Below are positions 43,233 through 51,730 of a stretch of 64,000 nucleotides of DNA, piece after piece. The DNA lies in contig DGQT01000050.1 in NCBI GenBank assembly GCA_002390845.1, positions 1 through 64,000 on the forward strand, given 5' to 3'. Numbering within the stretch: position 1 is the first letter of the stretch; each line of letters begins with the position of its first letter. The notes under the pieces were generated by a model, which was not told the DNA's origin, searched no databases, and saw nothing but the letters and a program-made list of their open reading frames with translations. Origin of the DNA: Chitinophagaceae bacterium UBA4407. Its GTDB lineage: Bacteria; Bacteroidota; Bacteroidia; Chitinophagales; Chitinophagaceae. The translations under genes were made by a program, and so were the position numbers.

Positions 43233-43291
43233 ATATGAACGTACAAGAGCGCGATGCAAGGAACGATGATAGTAGCAGTGTTGCCGGGTAC
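43233..43291. repeat. Palindromic element, A arm variant (minus), GGAACGAT subtype
   Basis: GTACAAGAGCGCGATGCAAG, then GAACGATGATAGTAGCAGTG and TTGCCGGGTAC. The arm differs from the rule by GCGCGATGC. The same subtype lies inverted at 44471-44572, across the chitinase gene. Confidence 0.85.
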
Positions 43292-43322
43292 AAAAGCATT
43301 ATTATTTCTACAATTGTTTGTT

Positions 43323-44456
43323 ATGAAAAAGCAGTATTATTTTATCGGCAGTTTTGTATTGTGTTTGTTTGCAGTTATGGTTTCGTTCTGTTTTATAACA
43401 GGTAAAACCAAGCCTGTTATTATTGCTTATGTAGGCGGGTTCAGGGGTTTGGTTGCAACAGACTCAATTGATATTTGGCGTATTTCGCATATCAATTATG
43501 CATTCATTGATGTAAAAGATAACCGGGCATGGCTGCATAACGAAGCTACTGATACCATTAACCTGAGAAAACTAAGCGAGCTGAAAAAGCAAAAGCCAGA
43601 TCTTAAAATCCTTATTTCTGTGGGCGGATGGAGCTGGAGTAAAAATTTTTCTGATGCGGTACTTACCGATACATCAACAAGAAATTTTGCAAACAGCGCA
43701 GTTGCAATTGTTGCCAGGTATAATTTAGATGGTGTGGATATTGACTGGGAATATCCGGCCATGATTGGTGATAGCAACATGTTCAGACCCGAGGACAAAG
43801 AACATTATACATTGCTGTTTAAATATTTGCGTGAGGGCCTTGACAAACTGAAAAAAAATACCCGTCAAAAGTATTTTGTTACAACTGCTGTTGGTGGTTC
43901 GCAGGACTATATTGAACATACCGAAATGGATAAAGTGCAGCAGTACACCGATTATATAAACATCATGAGTTACGACTACGCAGATGGCAGCGACAGTGTT
44001 TCAAACCATCATACCAATTTATATACTTCATCGGCAGATACAGCACAGTATTCTGCTGACAGATCGATACGTGCTTATATGGATGCCGGTGTGCCGCCGC
44101 AGAAGATCGTAATTGGCATTGCCTTTTATGGTAAAGGCTGGCAAATGGAAACTACGGCTAATAATGGCCTTTATGAAAAAGCCCTGAAACCCTCTCGTGG
44201 CGGCGGTTTTACCTACCTGCAAGACAGTTTGATTAATAAGAATGGCTATATAAGATATTGGGATACGATTGCTCATGCGCCTTATCTTTTTAACGAAAAT
44301 AAAAAAATATTTATCTCTTACGATGATGAAGCATCGGTAAAAGACAAGTGTAGTTATGTAAAAAAATACCAACTGGCAGGAGCAATGTTTTGGGAATATG
44401 CCAGCGATAAAAAAGAATACCTGCTTAAAACAATTGCCGGGGAATTTAAATACTGA
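43323..44456 (+). CDS. GH18 chitinase-like glycoside hydrolase
   Basis: Hydrolase of chitin-type glycans. The ATG at 43323 is preferred over one 69 bases upstream since it starts a signal/anchor segment (MKKQYYFIGSFVLCLFAVMV) and the upstream part runs through the neighbouring repeat. The 377-residue mature frame has the GH18 strands ISVGGWSWSKNF and the catalytic DGVDIDWE motif (136-143, acid/base Glu143), then IMSYDYADG and the AFYGKGWQ and GAMFWEYASD segments of the barrel. This is a single-domain enzyme without carbohydrate-binding module. It may be secreted or anchored by its N-terminal helix. It lies between an inverted pair of GGAACGAT-subtype elements. Confidence 0.93.
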   Translation: MKKQYYFIGSFVLCLFAVMVSFCFITGKTKPVIIAYVGGFRGLVATDSIDIWRISHINYAFIDVKDNRAWLHNEATDTINLRKLSELKKQKPDLKILISVGGWSWSKNFSDAVLTDTSTRNFANSAVAIVARYNLDGVDIDWEYPAMIGDSNMFRPEDKEHYTLLFKYLREGLDKLKKNTRQKYFVTTAVGGSQDYIEHTEMDKVQQYTDYINIMSYDYADGSDSVSNHHTNLYTSSADTAQYSADRSIRAYMDAGVPPQKIVIGIAFYGKGWQMETTANNGLYEKALKPSRGGGFTYLQDSLINKNGYIRYWDTIAHAPYLFNENKKIFISYDDEASVKDKCSYVKKYQLAGAMFWEYASDKKEYLLKTIAGEFKY

Positions 44457-44470
44457 AATATAAAATAGTA

Positions 44471-44572
44471 TGTACCCGGCTAAACCAATACTATTGATCG
44501 TTCCTTGCGTCGCGCTCTTATACTGAAGAATATAAATGGACAGTGGACAGTGAACAGTGTAAAGCGAACAGT
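44471..44572. repeat. Palindromic element, A arm (plus) with ACAGTG-repeat loop
   Basis: GTACCCGGCTAAACCAATAC, GATCGTTCCTTGCGTCGCGC, TTATACTGAAGAAT, then GGACAGTGGACAGTGAACAG. The loop begins TGAAGAAT like the 1858 copy but carries ACAGTG units in place of GTCGAC units. It is the mirror copy of 43233-43291. Confidence 0.85.
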
Positions 44573-44663
44573 GAATTACTCTTTGCCTATTGCCTCTTTG
44601 CCTAGTTACTTTTTTTTGACAGACTTGTTATTAATTCTATATTCAGCATCTTAATTCAGCCGT

Positions 44664-45647
44664 ATGGATGTAAAACTTTTTGAAAAATTATTTCAACAAC
44701 AACTGATCTCCGAAACAGATCTTGAAAAAATAACATTACAACAACAGGCACCTGTAAGTGTGCATTGGGATGTGCGCACACTTTTATACCTGGGCATAGT
44801 ACTGCTTACAACAGGGCTTGGAATTGTAGTATATAAAAATATTGATACCATTGGCCATGATATAATAATTATTGTAATAGCCATTGCATGTTTAGGATGC
44901 TTTGCTTATTGTTTAAAAAAATCAAAAAGGTATTCGAATAAAAAAATTGAATCGCCCAATATCTGGTTCGATTATGTTTTGCTGATGGGCTGTTTGCTGC
45001 TGCTCACATTTGTTGCGTATATACAATATCAATACAACGTATTTGGTAACAGGCTGGGTATGGCAACTTTTATACCGATGGTTATACTGTTTGTTACGGC
45101 TTATTATTTTGATCATTTAGGTGTGTTGAGTCTGGCAATTACCAACCTTGCGGCATGGGCGGGTATCAGTGCAACGCCTTTGAAGATACTTGAGGAGAAT
45201 AACTTTAATAATGATCAGATAATCTACACAGGATTGGTATTGGGGTTAGGTTTGGTGGCAATTTCATTTCTTTCAAAAAATAGAAATATTAAAGAGCATT
45301 TTGCTTTTACTTATAAAAATTTTGGAGCGCATCTTTTATTTATCTCCTGCCTTGCGGCAATGTTTTATTTTGAAAACATTTATCTCATTTGGTTTGTAAT
45401 TCTTGCAGGCATCAGTTTTTTCTTTTTTAAAAATGCACTAAAAGAAAATTCTTTTTACTTCCTCGTTATCACATTGCTTTATGCATACATCGGTTTATCT
45501 TATGCAGTGATAGAGTTATTGTTCCTGGCGGGTGATGGAATCGGCGCAGTCTATCTCGGTTTAATTTATTTCATTGCTTCGGGTATTGGGTTAATAAGAA
45601 TGTTTATTCATTATAACAAAATCCTTAAAAAAAATGACAGCATATAA
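44664..45647 (+). CDS. DUF2157-type membrane protein
   Basis: Protein of 327 residues: a cytosolic N-terminal helix pair (LFEKLFQQQLISETDLEKI) then about nine hydrophobic segments (TLLYLGIVLLTTGLGIVVY, IIIIVIAIACLGCFAYC and others). This layout with an N-terminal 40-residue soluble part matches the DUF2157 predicted membrane proteins. Function unknown. Its last codons overlap the next gene by 14 bp, which points to translational coupling; the two products probably act together in the inner membrane. Confidence 0.75.
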   Translation: MDVKLFEKLFQQQLISETDLEKITLQQQAPVSVHWDVRTLLYLGIVLLTTGLGIVVYKNIDTIGHDIIIIVIAIACLGCFAYCLKKSKRYSNKKIESPNIWFDYVLLMGCLLLLTFVAYIQYQYNVFGNRLGMATFIPMVILFVTAYYFDHLGVLSLAITNLAAWAGISATPLKILEENNFNNDQIIYTGLVLGLGLVAISFLSKNRNIKEHFAFTYKNFGAHLLFISCLAAMFYFENIYLIWFVILAGISFFFFKNALKENSFYFLVITLLYAYIGLSYAVIELLFLAGDGIGAVYLGLIYFIASGIGLIRMFIHYNKILKKNDSI

Positions 45648-46794
45648 TACAAGCGACCTTTATAATAAATATGTTCAGGAGCAGTCTTCAGGGGCTTTTC
45701 ATGCAGAATGTATCAATGGTGAAACGTATGAACATATTCTTCAACAGCATGTAAGTAATCTTTACATCCCCAATTATTTCATAAGGATTGGGTCCGCCTT
45801 GCTTACTATTATATGTATTTTGTTTTCGGGTTTATTACTTGGTTTAATATTGATCAGCTCAGATGAGGCAGGGTTTATCGGGCTATGTATTTTTATGGCA
45901 GGTTTGTGTTATGCTGCATTGGAATTGCTGATAAAACGAAAAGGTTATTATAATGCCGGTGTTGATAATATACTGCTGCTTTCTGTATTAACCCTCCTAA
46001 TAAGTGCCCTCTTTATATTGGACTTTTCAGAACAGTTTACAGTAGCCTGTTTTTTTTCAACATTTATTTGTTTGTGGCTTTGCAGAAGGTTTACAGATTC
46101 TTTTATGGCGATGCTTTCCTACTTGTCGGGCTTTATGTTCTTGTTCCTGCTGTATATAAAGTTTGGAACTTTTGCAAAAGCAACAGCGCCTTTTATGTTG
46201 ATGGCAATCTCTGCAACTGTTTTTTTTGTTTTGAAAAGAACGTACAGAAAAACAGATAATGTATTTTATAAACCATCTCTGAAGGCGATAATGTTGTTTG
46301 CGTTAATTACATTTTATGTTTGCGGCAACTATTTTGTAGTAAAAGAACTAAGTAACCAAATGTTTGATCTTCAATTGGGCCTGCACGATACCATTCCAAT
46401 GGCCTGGCTGTTCTGGATTTTTACTGCTGTAATTCCGCCTGCTTATATTTTTTATGGCATAAAAAATAAAGACCTGCTTTTTATAAGAACAGGGTTACTT
46501 TTAATCGCCGTTACCATTTTTACGGTGCGTTATTATTATTCAGTACTGGATGTGGAGGTTGCCATGGTTATTGCCGGCGTTATATTAATAGCAATAAGCT
46601 ATACATTGATCAGGTATTTAAAAACACCAAGGCATGGTTTTACTTTTGCCAACACTGGCTACGCTGCAAAAGATATGCTGAATGCAGAAGCATTGATCAT
46701 TGCACAAACATTTGGCGAGAAAGCAACTGTTGATAGTGGCGTACAGTTTGGTGGTGGCAGTTCGGGCGGTGGCGGTGCAACGGGTAGCTTTTAA
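45634..46794 (+). CDS. Membrane protein with Gly/Ser-rich tail
   Basis: Protein of 386 residues with about ten hydrophobic segments (LTIICILFSGLLLGLILIS, LLSVLTLLISALFILDF, AMLSYLSGFMFLFLLYI). It ends in a Gly/Ser-rich tail, GVQFGGGSSGGGGATGSF, like the tails of TPM-domain/YgcG membrane proteins. It starts 14 bp before the stop of the DUF2157-type gene and is clearly its partner; DUF2157 proteins are often paired with a DUF4401-like protein, and this could be the equivalent. No enzymatic motif. Inner-membrane location is inferred from the segments. Confidence 0.7.
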   Translation: MTAYNTSDLYNKYVQEQSSGAFHAECINGETYEHILQQHVSNLYIPNYFIRIGSALLTIICILFSGLLLGLILISSDEAGFIGLCIFMAGLCYAALELLIKRKGYYNAGVDNILLLSVLTLLISALFILDFSEQFTVACFFSTFICLWLCRRFTDSFMAMLSYLSGFMFLFLLYIKFGTFAKATAPFMLMAISATVFFVLKRTYRKTDNVFYKPSLKAIMLFALITFYVCGNYFVVKELSNQMFDLQLGLHDTIPMAWLFWIFTAVIPPAYIFYGIKNKDLLFIRTGLLLIAVTIFTVRYYYSVLDVEVAMVIAGVILIAISYTLIRYLKTPRHGFTFANTGYAAKDMLNAEALIIAQTFGEKATVDSGVQFGGGSSGGGGATGSF

Positions 46795-46817
46795 TTTTTT
46801 AAGGTGCCATTCCTTTG

Positions 46818-46890
46818 TTCAGCATAGTTCAGAACGTACAAGTGAGTGACACAACAGAAGCCTGATAGCAATACAAAAGTTTAGTACAAA
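46818..46890. repeat. Palindromic element, single B arm (minus)
   Basis: GAACGTACAAGTGAGTGACA, CAACAGAAGCCTGATAGCAA and an end with an A run just before the GH130-like gene. Confidence 0.8.
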
Positions 46891-46899
46891 AAATCCTTT

Positions 46900-48060
46900 A
46901 TGAGAATAATTATATCTGCGATTTGCGCCATTTCATTATTTGCCTGTAACAATCCTGCGTCTGATAAAACTACAGTTGTACAGGATAGTTTAGAATCAAC
47001 TTACGACTGGGCATTACTACCTTTTAAAAAAGTAGATGCTGCAAACCCGGTGCTTACACCCGGTGCTAATAATTTCTTATGCCCGGTTCGTAATGAAAAT
47101 ATTGCATGGGAACAAAAAGATGTATTCAATCCTGCGATTGTTGTGCGGCACGATACCTTGTTCATGTTATACAGGGCACAGGATACTGTTGGCAAACCAG
47201 GTGGCACATCAAGAATCGGTTTTGCATGGAGCACCGATGGACTGCATTTTACACGTATGGCAACACCGGTATTGTTCCCCGATAATGACGCATATAAACA
47301 ATACGAATGGGAGGGTGGTTGCGAAGATCCACGCATTGTAGAAGATAGCAGTGGCACATATTACATGACTTATACAGCATATGAAGGCACTACTGCAAGG
47401 TTACTGATTGCAACGTCAAAAGACCTTTTGCAATGGACCAAACACGGGCCGGTATTTGCAAAAGCCATGAATGGAAAATACATGAATGCGTGGTCTAAAT
47501 CTGGTGCTATAGTTTCTACATATTTGCATGGAAAAATTGTTGCAACAAAGGTTAACGGAAAATACTGGATGTACTGGGGCGATAAATATATCTGGACTGC
47601 TACATCTGATGATCTTATTCATTGGGAGCCGGTTGAAGTAACTGCCGGTGAAAATAAAAATTACGATTCGGTTTATTCAAACTTTAACATCAGCGCATTA
47701 AAGATCGCAGTGCCAACACGAAAAGGGAAATTCGATAACAATATTGTCGAAAGTGGTCCGCCTGCAATGCTGATGAAACAGGGCATCTTATTGTTATACA
47801 ATGGGCGCAATGTACCGCAGGATGGCGATACAAGTCTTCAGGAAGGTGCTTATACATCGGGCCAGGTATTGTTTGATAAAGATGATCCAACAAAGATTAT
47901 TAAACGGATGGATACTTATTTTATGAAGCCTGAAGAGCCTTACGAAATAACCGGACAGGTAAACCAGGTTTGCTTTATAGAAGGGCTGGCCTGGTATAAA
48001 AATAACTGGTGGCTGTACTATGGTACTGCCGATTCAAAGATTGCAGTTGCAGTAAAATAA
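46900..48060 (+). CDS. GH130/GH43-like five-bladed propeller lipoprotein
   Basis: Secreted lipoprotein of 386 residues, lipobox SLFAC with Cys16. Propeller motifs with repeated beta blades are visible: FNPAIVVRHDTLFMLYRAQD, RIGFAWSTDGLHFTR, WEGGCEDPRIVED (139-149), YYMTYTAYEGTTARL, LLQWTKHGPVF, WMYWGDKYIWTATSDDLIHW and LYNGRNVPQDGD. The EGGCEDPRI segment points to the GH130 mannoside phosphorylase/mannosidase group more than to GH43. GH130 members act on beta-mannosides or related glycans, but the exact substrate is uncertain. It follows the paired membrane genes on the same strand, separated by a palindromic element. Confidence 0.8.
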   Translation: MRIIISAICAISLFACNNPASDKTTVVQDSLESTYDWALLPFKKVDAANPVLTPGANNFLCPVRNENIAWEQKDVFNPAIVVRHDTLFMLYRAQDTVGKPGGTSRIGFAWSTDGLHFTRMATPVLFPDNDAYKQYEWEGGCEDPRIVEDSSGTYYMTYTAYEGTTARLLIATSKDLLQWTKHGPVFAKAMNGKYMNAWSKSGAIVSTYLHGKIVATKVNGKYWMYWGDKYIWTATSDDLIHWEPVEVTAGENKNYDSVYSNFNISALKIAVPTRKGKFDNNIVESGPPAMLMKQGILLLYNGRNVPQDGDTSLQEGAYTSGQVLFDKDDPTKIIKRMDTYFMKPEEPYEITGQVNQVCFIEGLAWYKNNWWLYYGTADSKIAVAVK

Positions 48061-48071
48061 TTACGAAATTT

Positions 48072-48142
48072 TTGTAGCCAGGCGATTGAATATCTATGAA
48101 GCTTTACTTGCGTCGCACACTGGAGCTACAAAGTTTTATTCA
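48072..48142. repeat. Palindromic element, A arm (plus), AGTAAAG subtype
   Basis: GTAGCCAGGCGATTGAATAT, ATGAAGCTTTACTTGCGTCG, CACACTGGAGCTACAAAGTT, TTATTCAGC. Its reverse complement matches 49239-49311 over about 45 bp with one or two changes, so the two form an inverted pair around the epimerase gene. Confidence 0.9.
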
Positions 48143-48260
48143 GCGTTTAAACAGCCCTTCACAGCTCAGTTTTTGTAAAAGATCCATGCTTTTAAATAAA
48201 GCAACCGTTTGAGGTTTATTTGAACCGGAAAATCAATTAGTTTACACTAAAATAAAGCAC

Positions 48261-49208
48261 ATGGCATTCACTGTAGATATAAATTCACACAGCATTTTTC
48301 CTGTTATTACATTAAAAGATGAAAGTAATAATTGCGAAGCAGAGGTTTATGCATTTGGCGCATTACTAAATTCATTTTCCATCGTTACTGCTGCAGGTAA
48401 CACAAATGTTATTGATGGGTTCGCTTCTCCAAAAGATGCAATAGAAAATATTACCAATGGATTTAAGAGTGCAAAACTAAACCCATTTGTGTGCCGTATG
48501 AAAGATGGTGCATACCTGTTTGAAGGCAACACACACAAAATAGAAAAATTTTATTTGGGTACAGAAGCCATTCACGGATTGTTATTTGATGCACCTTTTG
48601 TAATAAAAGATTATGGCGCCGATAATAAAAGTGCTTTTGTAAAACTCACTTATTTATACAATAAAAAAAATGAAGGTTTTCCTTTTAGTTTTTCAGTTGA
48701 AATTACTTTTACACTTGAAAGCAATCACTCACTTAATTTAAAAACAACAGTTACCAATGTAGGCGAAAAGGAAATGCCATTGAGCGATGGCTGGCATCCT
48801 TATTTTAAACTTGGCGAAACGGTGAACAATCTAAAAGTACAGTTTAACAGCAACACTATGGTTGAATTTAATGAAAGCCTGTTGCCTTCGGGTAATTATA
48901 TCCGGAATAATTCTTTCGAAGCAATGCAACCGTTTGGAGACACTTTCCTGGACAACTGCTTTGTTCTAAAAGATCATAAAGCAGCATCTTGCATTTTGAA
49001 GGATGAAACGACAAATTTGCAGCTAACTATACATGCAGAGAGGTCTTATCCTTACCTGCAGGTTTATACGCCGCCACACCGTAATAGCATTGCTGTTGAA
49101 AACCTGAGTAGTGTACCCGATGCATTTAACAATGGCATTGGATTGATTATAGCAAAGCCCGGTGAATCACACGATTTTGTTACCAGTTATTGTTTGCAAA
49201 CAATTTGA
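48261..49208 (+). CDS. Aldose 1-epimerase family protein
   Basis: Cytosolic galactose-mutarotase-fold protein of 315 residues. EVYAFGALLNSF, EAIHGLLFDAPF with the catalytic-type histidine, DGWHPYFKLGE and PYLQVYTPPHRNSIAVENL are the mutarotase fold motifs. It converts between alpha and beta anomers of aldoses, or binds them. The sequence is diverged, so an actual sugar cannot be named. It is monocistronic and lies inside an inverted pair of palindromic elements; the arms and outer parts point outward and the gene takes the place of the loop. Confidence 0.85.
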   Translation: MAFTVDINSHSIFPVITLKDESNNCEAEVYAFGALLNSFSIVTAAGNTNVIDGFASPKDAIENITNGFKSAKLNPFVCRMKDGAYLFEGNTHKIEKFYLGTEAIHGLLFDAPFVIKDYGADNKSAFVKLTYLYNKKNEGFPFSFSVEITFTLESNHSLNLKTTVTNVGEKEMPLSDGWHPYFKLGETVNNLKVQFNSNTMVEFNESLLPSGNYIRNNSFEAMQPFGDTFLDNCFVLKDHKAASCILKDETTNLQLTIHAERSYPYLQVYTPPHRNSIAVENLSSVPDAFNNGIGLIIAKPGESHDFVTSYCLQTI

Positions 49209-49238
49209 TGATGGCGTATGTATTGGCTGTTAATAGCT

Positions 49239-49311
49239 GAATAAAACTTTGCAGCTCCAGTGTGCGACGCAAGTAAAGTTTCACATTTGTTCATCAGCCG
49301 GGCTCAAAAAA
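49239..49311. repeat. Palindromic element, A arm (minus), AGTAAAG subtype
   Basis: GAATAAAACTTTGCAGCTCC, AGTGTGCGACGCAAGTAAAG, then AGCCGGGCTCAAAAAA. Mirror copy of 48072-48142. The GAGCC end is the last sequence before the RidA stop codon. Confidence 0.9.
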
Positions 49312-49317
49312 TACTTC

Positions 49318-49704
49318 TTAAATATTTATACTCGCAATCATACTGATCTCCACATTCACACCTTTAGGTAAACCCTTTACAGCAACGGTTTCACGGGCTG
49401 GATAATCGCCTTTAAAATAGGTGCCGTACACTTCATTTACTTCGGCGAATAAACTCATATCACTAAGGAATATGGTGGTTTTTACAACATGTTCAAAAGT
49501 GAGTTTTGCTTCGCTTAAGATAGCTTCAAGGTTTTGCATGCTCTGGTGGGTTTCTGTTTTAATATCGCCACTTACGATTTCACCGGTTGCAGGATTGATG
49601 GGTATTTGTCCGCTGATAAATAACATACCTCCAGCTTTTACACTTTGGTTGTAAGGGCCAATTGGTGCCGGTGCTTTTTCTGTATTAATGATCTGCTTGC
49701 TCAT
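49318..49704 (-). CDS. RidA (YjgF) family reactive imine/enamine deaminase
   Basis: Small protein of 128 residues that hydrolyses reactive enamines or imines formed by PLP enzymes. The N-terminal APAPIGPYNQSVKAGGMLFISGQ, the middle QNLEAIL, VVKTTIFLSDM and the catalytic-Arg region YPARETVAVKGLP are standard. Cytosolic. Divergent from the 3HCDH-tail gene on the other strand, with the two starts about 76 bp apart. Could be called ridA, but paralogues exist in Bacteroidota. Confidence 0.94.
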   Translation of the reverse strand: MSKQIINTEKAPAPIGPYNQSVKAGGMLFISGQIPINPATGEIVSGDIKTETHQSMQNLEAILSEAKLTFEHVVKTTIFLSDMSLFAEVNEVYGTYFKGDYPARETVAVKGLPKGVNVEISMIASINI

Positions 49705-49755
49705 GATTTAATTTTTAGAGCAGCAAATTGCAGTTTTTACTTCAACTATGCAACC

Positions 49756-49763
49756 TATTTTTG
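49756..49763 (+). promoter_or_regulatory. -7 box before the 3HCDH-tail gene
   Basis: TATTTTTG matches TAnnTTTG. An ATG at 49748 lies upstream of it, so the next ATG at 49781 is the better start. A TTG at 49728-49730 is too far (24 bp) for an ideal -33 box. Confidence 0.5.
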
Positions 49764-49780
49764 CAACGCAACAGAATATT

Positions 49781-50404
49781 ATGCGGATTGTAGTAAGCGC
49801 AACGGAAATTCAAAAAGAAGAATGGCTGCAAAAGCCCATGGCTGCAGGTAATGAACTGGTTTTTATAAACGGGTTAAATACAGAAACAGACCACGATAAA
49901 GCAGATGTTTTTTTTGATCTTGATTTCAATGAAAACAGCCCCACATTTTTTAAAACAGATAAACCCGTTTTTGTAAATGCTGTTATTAGTGTGCTTGATG
50001 AACTTCCTTCAAACTATATCCGCATAAATGCATGGAGTGGTTTTCTTAAAAGGGATATTACTGAAGTAGCTGCGGCTGAAATAAATAAGCCATTTGTAGC
50101 TTTAGTTATGCAGGCATTGAACTGTAAATATATTCTTGCACCCGATGAGCCGGGTATGATTGCTGCAAGAACCATTAGTATGATTATTAACGAAGCTTAT
50201 TTTGCTTTAGGCGATGAAGTAAGTACCAAAGCAGAAATTGATATTGCTATGAAGCTGGGCACAAATTATCCTTATGGCCCTTTTGAATGGAGCGAAAAAA
50301 TCGGTCTTGAAAAAATTTATTTTCTGCTGAAAAAGTTATCAGAAAAGAATGAACGTTATGCCATAGCGCCTTTGTTGCAGGAAGAAGCACTTAAAAAAAT
50401 ATAA
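49781..50404 (+). CDS. 3-hydroxyacyl-CoA dehydrogenase C-terminal-domain protein
   Basis: Protein of 207 residues. The N-terminal half (MRIVVSATEIQKEEWLQKPM) lacks the GxGxxG NAD-binding motif of full dehydrogenases; the second half, after about residue 120, clearly matches the 3HCDH C-terminal helical domain: EPGMIAARTISMIINEAYFA, DEVSTKAEIDIAMKLGTNYP and YGPFEWSEKIG. A substrate-binding or dimerising remnant without dehydrogenase activity is the simplest reading. Start chosen at 49781 because the -7-like box lies between it and the upstream ATG 49748, which would give 218 residues. It is followed by tsaB after 10 bp, so the two are probably cotranscribed. Confidence 0.75.
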   Translation: MRIVVSATEIQKEEWLQKPMAAGNELVFINGLNTETDHDKADVFFDLDFNENSPTFFKTDKPVFVNAVISVLDELPSNYIRINAWSGFLKRDITEVAAAEINKPFVALVMQALNCKYILAPDEPGMIAARTISMIINEAYFALGDEVSTKAEIDIAMKLGTNYPYGPFEWSEKIGLEKIYFLLKKLSEKNERYAIAPLLQEEALKKI

Positions 50405-50414
50405 ACTATAAATT

Positions 50415-51143
50415 TTGCCGCTATTACTTAATATAGACACAGCTACAGAACAGGCAAGCGTTTGCATAAGCAACGCAGATAATATGGTGGCTTTAAAAAT
50501 AAGCAGTGATCAAAAAAATCATGCATCATTTGTTCAAACTGCAATCAGAGCATTGTTTCAGGAAACGGGTTATTCCCTGCACGAAACCGATGCTATTGCC
50601 GTAACTGCAGGGCCGGGTAGTTATACAGGCTTACGGGTTGGGATTGCTACTGCAAAGGGCTTATGCTACGCTCTGCAAAAACCACTTATTCTAATAAATA
50701 CTTTAGAAGTAATGGCCTTGGCCGGCATTGAAGAATATAAAGTAAAATTGCCTTTTGCCGATGCGTTAAAGATTTCAGAGATGCTCTTCTGCCCGATGAT
50801 TGATGCCCGCCGTATGGAAGTATTTACAGCATTATATAGCGAAGCGTTGCAGGCCATATCAGAGCCAACTGCAGTAATACTTGATGAAAACAGCTTTAAA
50901 GAAAACCTTAGCAGCAACTCAATTTTATTTAGCGGAAGTGGCAGCTTTAAATTAAAAAATATCATTAGCCATCCCGGTGCTTTTTTTTCAAATGTACAAC
51001 ATCATGCCGGCCACCTTGCAATGCTTGCTTCAACGGCTTTTGAACAAAAAAAGTTTGCAGATATTGCTTATAGCGAACCTGCGTACCTCAAAGAATTTTT
51101 TACAGTAAAGCAACCGGTTCCACACACCAAAAATTTGTCATAA
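50415..51143 (+). CDS. tsaB: TsaB, tRNA t6A37 biosynthesis protein
   Basis: Partner of TsaD in forming threonylcarbamoyl-adenosine at position 37 of ANN-reading tRNAs. The 242-residue protein starts at a TTG at 50415 (PLLLNIDTATEQASVCIS), the typical N-terminus of the family; no ATG fits. Visible motifs are DTATEQASV, AVTAGPGSYTGLRVG and the ASKH fold KGLCYALQKPLILI, with PMIDARRMEVFTALY. It lies 10 bp after the 3HCDH-tail gene and 48 bp before an ArsR-type regulator. Chain length is normal for Bacteroidota TsaB. Confidence 0.93.
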   Translation: MPLLLNIDTATEQASVCISNADNMVALKISSDQKNHASFVQTAIRALFQETGYSLHETDAIAVTAGPGSYTGLRVGIATAKGLCYALQKPLILINTLEVMALAGIEEYKVKLPFADALKISEMLFCPMIDARRMEVFTALYSEALQAISEPTAVILDENSFKENLSSNSILFSGSGSFKLKNIISHPGAFFSNVQHHAGHLAMLASTAFEQKKFADIAYSEPAYLKEFFTVKQPVPHTKNLS

Positions 51144-51191
51144 TTTTACCAGCGTTTGCCAATATTGAGTTAACCCTGAAATTTCCTAAAA

Positions 51192-51533
51192 ATGAGTAAT
51201 CATCTGCAGGCTGCTGTTTTAACGGATCCCGGTACTAACGAAAGTATACGTTTAGATTTTTTTCATCTTAAAAAAACAATGATTATTTTAAGAGCGATCA
51301 ATCATAAGTTGCGGCAGCAACTTATAAAGCTGATTGATGAACGTAAGAAAATGACTGTAACAGAAATTTTTATAGAAATGCGTATTGAACAATCCGTGGC
51401 CTCGCAGCATTTAGCCATCTTGCGCCGGGCAGGTCTTGTAAATGCAAGCCGCGACGGAAAGTTTATTTATTATACGATCAATTATAAACGTGTAAAGGAA
51501 ATCAACGATCTTACCGAAGCATTTGTTGGTTAA
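51192..51533 (+). CDS. ArsR-type winged-helix regulator
   Basis: DNA-binding protein of 113 residues. The winged helix is visible in RAINHKLRQQLIKLIDERKK, VTEIFIEMRIEQSVASQHLA and LRRAGLVNASRDGKFIYYTI, ending with a helix. There is no Cys-x-Cys metal site (no CVCDL), so it is probably not an arsenic or metal sensor. It follows tsaB after 48 bp on the same strand. Target genes are unknown. Confidence 0.9.
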   Translation: MSNHLQAAVLTDPGTNESIRLDFFHLKKTMIILRAINHKLRQQLIKLIDERKKMTVTEIFIEMRIEQSVASQHLAILRRAGLVNASRDGKFIYYTINYKRVKEINDLTEAFVG

Positions 51534-51625
51534 TAAACTTCATTTCAACTCGGAAATTCAGAAGACATATTTATTGCAGAAGGCAACATTTAGTTAGGAT
51601 GTTTGCACAGTGCCGAAGAAAGAAC

Positions 51626-51683
51626 AGAACGCTGAAGTGTGCGACGCAACTGGGTTTTATAGTAGCAATGCAGTTGGGTTCAC
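51626..51683. repeat. Palindromic element, A arm (minus), GGTTTTATAG subtype
   Basis: GCTGAAGTGTGCGACGCAAC, TGGGTTTTATAGTAGCAATG, CAGTTGGGTTC. The mirror copy is at 52811-52889. Confidence 0.85.
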
Positions 51684-51730
51684 AATTGAATTTGTACTCC
51701 AAATATTGCCTCTTTCAATATCCCGGAATT

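Noticed and set aside
43254..43322. Upstream ATG of the chitinase gene
   Set aside because: The region belongs to a palindromic element and would place 23 extra residues before a clean signal segment.
51192..51533. Arsenic or metal-sensing ArsR
   Set aside because: The winged helix is clear, but the metal-binding cysteines are absent and no metal-resistance gene is adjacent.
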